64,000 bases of DNA, from NCBI GenBank assembly GCA_002421005.1, contig DIJC01000007.1, positions 1 to 64,000 on the forward strand, written 5' to 3'. Position 1 is the first letter of the stretch. Every line of letters starts with the position of its first letter. The notes below the pieces were generated by a model. It ran no database searches, had not been told where the DNA came from, and saw nothing but the letters and a program-made list of their open reading frames with translations. Made by a program: the position numbers and the translations under genes. The stretch comes from Enterobacteriaceae bacterium UBA5654 (GTDB lineage Bacteria; Pseudomonadota; Gammaproteobacteria; Enterobacterales; Enterobacteriaceae). Below, piece by piece: positions 61,772-64,000 of the stretch.

Positions 61772-62572
61772 ATGCTGCTGGTTACCGATCTGGACGGAAC
61801 ATTATTAACGTCGCGGAAGATAATAGGCCCACGCACCCGTCAGGCGCTGGCTGACTATCGCCAGCGCGGCGGCCAGCTGGCTGCCTGTTCCGCCAGACCG
61901 GTTTCTTCAATGATGCAGCTGCTGCAAGAGCAGGGAGTTGATACTCTGTTTAGCTGGTGCGCCGGATTCAACGGTGGGCAAATCCTTGCGATGGCGCAGC
62001 AACGAATTATCCATTCTGCCGGGTTATCCAGCCAGCAGCTACAGGACATCGATCGGCATAGTGTTCTTTCCCGCTATTCACACCATTTTTTTAGCGCCGG
62101 AGCTATTTATTGTCGCGACGATTACCCCGTCGCGCGCTGGACAAGGTATGAAGCACGACTTTTTGACCTTCCACTGATTACCGCGCCCTCTGAAAATATC
62201 GTGAATCGCAACGACATTTATAAAATCACGCTGGTAGCGGACTCGTCGAAAATTGATTCGCTGGATGCACAGTTGAATATAATACTGCCTGTTGATTATC
62301 GCGCCACGGTGACGGGAGCCCATTATATTGATATTCAGCGTGCAGAAATAAATAAAGGTTATGCGATAAAAACGTTAATTGAGCAAGCAGGGATCTGTGC
62401 GGCGCAGGTTATCGCCTTTGGCGACCAGCAAAACGATGTCAGCATGTTTACTGCCGCTGGCGTGGGGATCGCCATGGGCAACGCCCCGGCGTCGGTAAAA
62501 AAGCAGGCCGACTACGTTACGGCGTCTAACGATGATGAGGGTATTGCCGACGCGCTGAAGTGGTTGCGCTGA
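61772..62572 (+). CDS. Cof-type HAD-IIB phosphatase
   Basis: Haloacid dehalogenase-superfamily phosphatase, 266 residues. Motif I is DLDGTLL (about residue 5-11, nucleophile Asp), motif II CSAR, a C2 cap (about 85-190), motif IV FGDQQNDVSMF and the following VGIAMGNA. It probably dephosphorylates a sugar phosphate made by the neighbouring enzymes. It starts 18 bp after the TIM-barrel gene. Confidence 0.88.
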   Translation: MLLVTDLDGTLLTSRKIIGPRTRQALADYRQRGGQLAACSARPVSSMMQLLQEQGVDTLFSWCAGFNGGQILAMAQQRIIHSAGLSSQQLQDIDRHSVLSRYSHHFFSAGAIYCRDDYPVARWTRYEARLFDLPLITAPSENIVNRNDIYKITLVADSSKIDSLDAQLNIILPVDYRATVTGAHYIDIQRAEINKGYAIKTLIEQAGICAAQVIAFGDQQNDVSMFTAAGVGIAMGNAPASVKKQADYVTASNDDEGIADALKWLR

Positions 62573-62621
62573 CCTGCGCATCCAGTTACCATGCGCCAAA
62601 GCACGATTCTGGCGGACAATC

Positions 62622-63380
62622 ATGAACCCGATAAAAAGAAGAAAACATATTCTTGATGAATTAGAAAAGTTCGGTGAAGTGACCGTGGTTAAATTATCGG
62701 AAACGCTAAAAGTCACTTCTGAAACCATTCGTCGGGATCTCTCTTCGCTGGAGTCTGAAGGGCAAATCACCAAAATCCACGGCGGCGCGGTGATAAAGCA
62801 GGTTGTTCAGGAAGATGCCTTTGGCGCACGCATTAATACCCATCGCGAAGAAAAAATGGCGATAGGTAAAGTGGCCGCCACTATGGTCAGCGAGCACGAC
62901 ACCTTATTTATTGATTCCTGTACCACCAACCTTATTCTGGCAGAACAATTACCCTCTTTCGCCTTCTCCGTTATTACCAACTCCGCACTAATTGCCGATA
63001 AAATTAAAGAACATAATCTGTTGGCGCGAGTTTATGTATTAGGCGGCGAATATGATTACCATTTCCGCGCTAATCTTGGCGTCTCCGTCTGCCAGCAAAT
63101 TAATGCCATTCATGCCGATATTTGTTTCATCGGCGCGGGCGGCATTTCGCCCCAGCACGGGGTGCTGGTGAAAAGCTTTGATGAGGCGTATGTGGCGCAG
63201 GCCATGATCACCATGAGCAAAAAATCGGTGATCCTCGCCGATCACAGCAAATTTGGGCAGGATGGCGTGATGTGCATCGCAACCTTAAAAGAGGTCGATC
63301 ACATTATTACCGATAGCGGATTCAAAACAACGGGTTATACCCAACCGGATTTCGCCGGGAAATTGCGGGTGGCAGAGTAG
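62622..63380 (+). CDS. DeoR/GlpR-family regulator
   Basis: DeoR-type repressor, 252 residues. The N-terminal HTH is VKLSETLKVTSETIRRDLSSLESEGQITKIHGGAV (about residues 25-59, core TIRRDL and HGGAV), and the C-terminal sugar-phosphate sensor carries DTLFIDSCTTNLILAEQL. It ends the cluster and probably represses it in the absence of the phosphorylated sugar. Confidence 0.88.
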   Translation: MNPIKRRKHILDELEKFGEVTVVKLSETLKVTSETIRRDLSSLESEGQITKIHGGAVIKQVVQEDAFGARINTHREEKMAIGKVAATMVSEHDTLFIDSCTTNLILAEQLPSFAFSVITNSALIADKIKEHNLLARVYVLGGEYDYHFRANLGVSVCQQINAIHADICFIGAGGISPQHGVLVKSFDEAYVAQAMITMSKKSVILADHSKFGQDGVMCIATLKEVDHIITDSGFKTTGYTQPDFAGKLRVAE

Positions 63381-63548
63381 TCCTGCCCGGTTGCCGCATC
63401 GCCTGACTTTCTTGCTTCAGAGTTTGTCCACTAGGCGTAACGCTATGACCCGCACAGCCGAAGTAAATATGCGCGCTGCTTGCAGGACAGGTTCTATTTT
63501 GTCGTTAATGCCGTACACTGAACCATCTTCCTGCCAGAGGGCACTATC

Positions 63549-63821
63549 ATGGCACTTCCCCGCATTACCCAAAAAGAGATGACCGAGCGCGAGCAGCGCG
63601 AACTGAAAACGCTGCTTGATCGTGCGCGGATTGCGCATGGTCGCCTGTTGACCAACGCGGAAAGCAACAACGTTAAAAAAGAGTACATCAATAAGCTAAT
63701 GATTGAGCGTGAAGCAGAAGCGAAAAAAGCCCGCCAGTTGAAGAAAAAGCAGGCTTATAAACCGGATAAGGAAGCATCGTTTTCCTGGTCGGCAAATACA
63801 CCGACGCGCGGCAGGCGTTAA
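63549..63821 (+). CDS. yjbD: DUF3811 family protein YjbD
   Basis: Small basic helical protein of unknown function, 90 residues as in E. coli. It begins MALPRITQKEMTEREQRELK, has a long charged helix (KKEYINKLMIEREAEAKKARQLKKKQ) and ends SANTPTRGRR. It converges with rluF, the stop codons overlapping by 3 bases. Its presence marks the return to E. coli gene order. Confidence 0.92.
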   Translation: MALPRITQKEMTEREQRELKTLLDRARIAHGRLLTNAESNNVKKEYINKLMIEREAEAKKARQLKKKQAYKPDKEASFSWSANTPTRGRR

Positions 63822-64000
63822 CGTCCTTTTTTCTTTCGTCCCGGCGACGTAAAGCGTTTACCGTTGGATGCCGGGCGCGCTTTCTCGGCGCTTTTTTCGA
63901 CCTTAACGACCGGGCGCTTGATGCCCGCCGTTTTAGGTTTGGCCTTCGCCTTCGGTTTAGCTTCGGAGGATGAATTCTCGATCAGTTTGAACAGCGTAAT
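63818..64000 (-). CDS. rluF: 23S rRNA pseudouridine synthase RluF (3' part)
   Basis: The minus strand from the window edge encodes 60 residues ending ...SNGKRFTSPGRKKKGR, a basic Lys/Pro-rich tail (KPKAKAKPKTAGIKRP) that matches the C-terminus of E. coli RluF, which modifies U2604 of 23S rRNA. The catalytic part lies beyond the window. It overlaps yjbD tail to tail. Confidence 0.93.
   Translation of the reverse strand: MTLFKLIENSSSEAKPKAKAKPKTAGIKRPVVKVEKSAEKARPASNGKRFTSPGRKKKGR

Overview
The window is a chromosomal segment of a member of the Enterobacteriaceae, most like the Enterobacter/Lelliottia/Kosakonia group. The sequence is moderately GC-rich, the proteins are very close to E. coli and Salmonella orthologues, and gene order follows the E. 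coli K-12 gltP-acs-soxRS-uvrA-dnaB-lexA-mal-pgi-lysC-rluF segment almost gene for gene. I saw no tRNA or rRNA gene, CRISPR array, transposase or integrase.

Layout. 1-6160: a Hok-type type I toxin gene, gltP, and the acetate-uptake operon acs-yjcH-actP; the nrf nitrite-reductase operon that lies between acs and gltP in K-12 is absent. 6161-12861: an accessory block replacing yjcF. It holds an unrecognised 520-residue glycosidase-like gene divergent from a Gfo/Idh/MocA dehydrogenase and an orphan sugar-binding protein, then a cidAB-like pair with its LysR regulator. 12896-21307: yjcE, ghxP, a glutathione transferase, soxR/soxS with an exact SoxR operator and 19-bp promoter spacer, pdeC, a long AT-rich gap, yjcB behind a consensus CRP site, and ssb. 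21454-32051: the shared ssb/uvrA SOS box, uvrA, a two-gene insert of unknown function, yjbR, yjbQ, aphA, tyrB, alr, dnaB, qorA. 32218-39374: pspG with a sigma-54 promoter, dusA, a RelE/HigB-like toxin-antitoxin pair next to the dusA 5' end, zur, yjbJ, lexA (dinF missing), dgkA, plsB. 39646-48902: ubiA, ubiC and the divergent maltose operons malK-lamB-malM and malEFG. 48987-55294: psiE, the yjbEFGH exopolysaccharide operon and pgi. 55295-63380: lysC with a rearranged leader, then an accessory block with a hexapeptide acyltransferase, panS and a four-gene phosphosugar cluster (PTS-type permease, TIM-barrel enzyme, HAD phosphatase, DeoR regulator). The window ends in yjbD and the 3' end of rluF.

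The most striking points are as follows. (1) The lysC leader has no recognisable lysine riboswitch: a 126-bp ERIC element sits right behind a good promoter, and only a short stem that can pair with the lysC Shine-Dalgarno sequence remains. (2) The last codons and stop of lysC are repeated exactly (15 bp) on the far side of the acyltransferase gene, the footprint of an insertion at the lysC 3' end. (3) The toxin-antitoxin promoter has two matching palindromic operators, one filling the -35/-10 spacer. (4) The two peripheral carbohydrate clusters are incomplete or unusual in composition.
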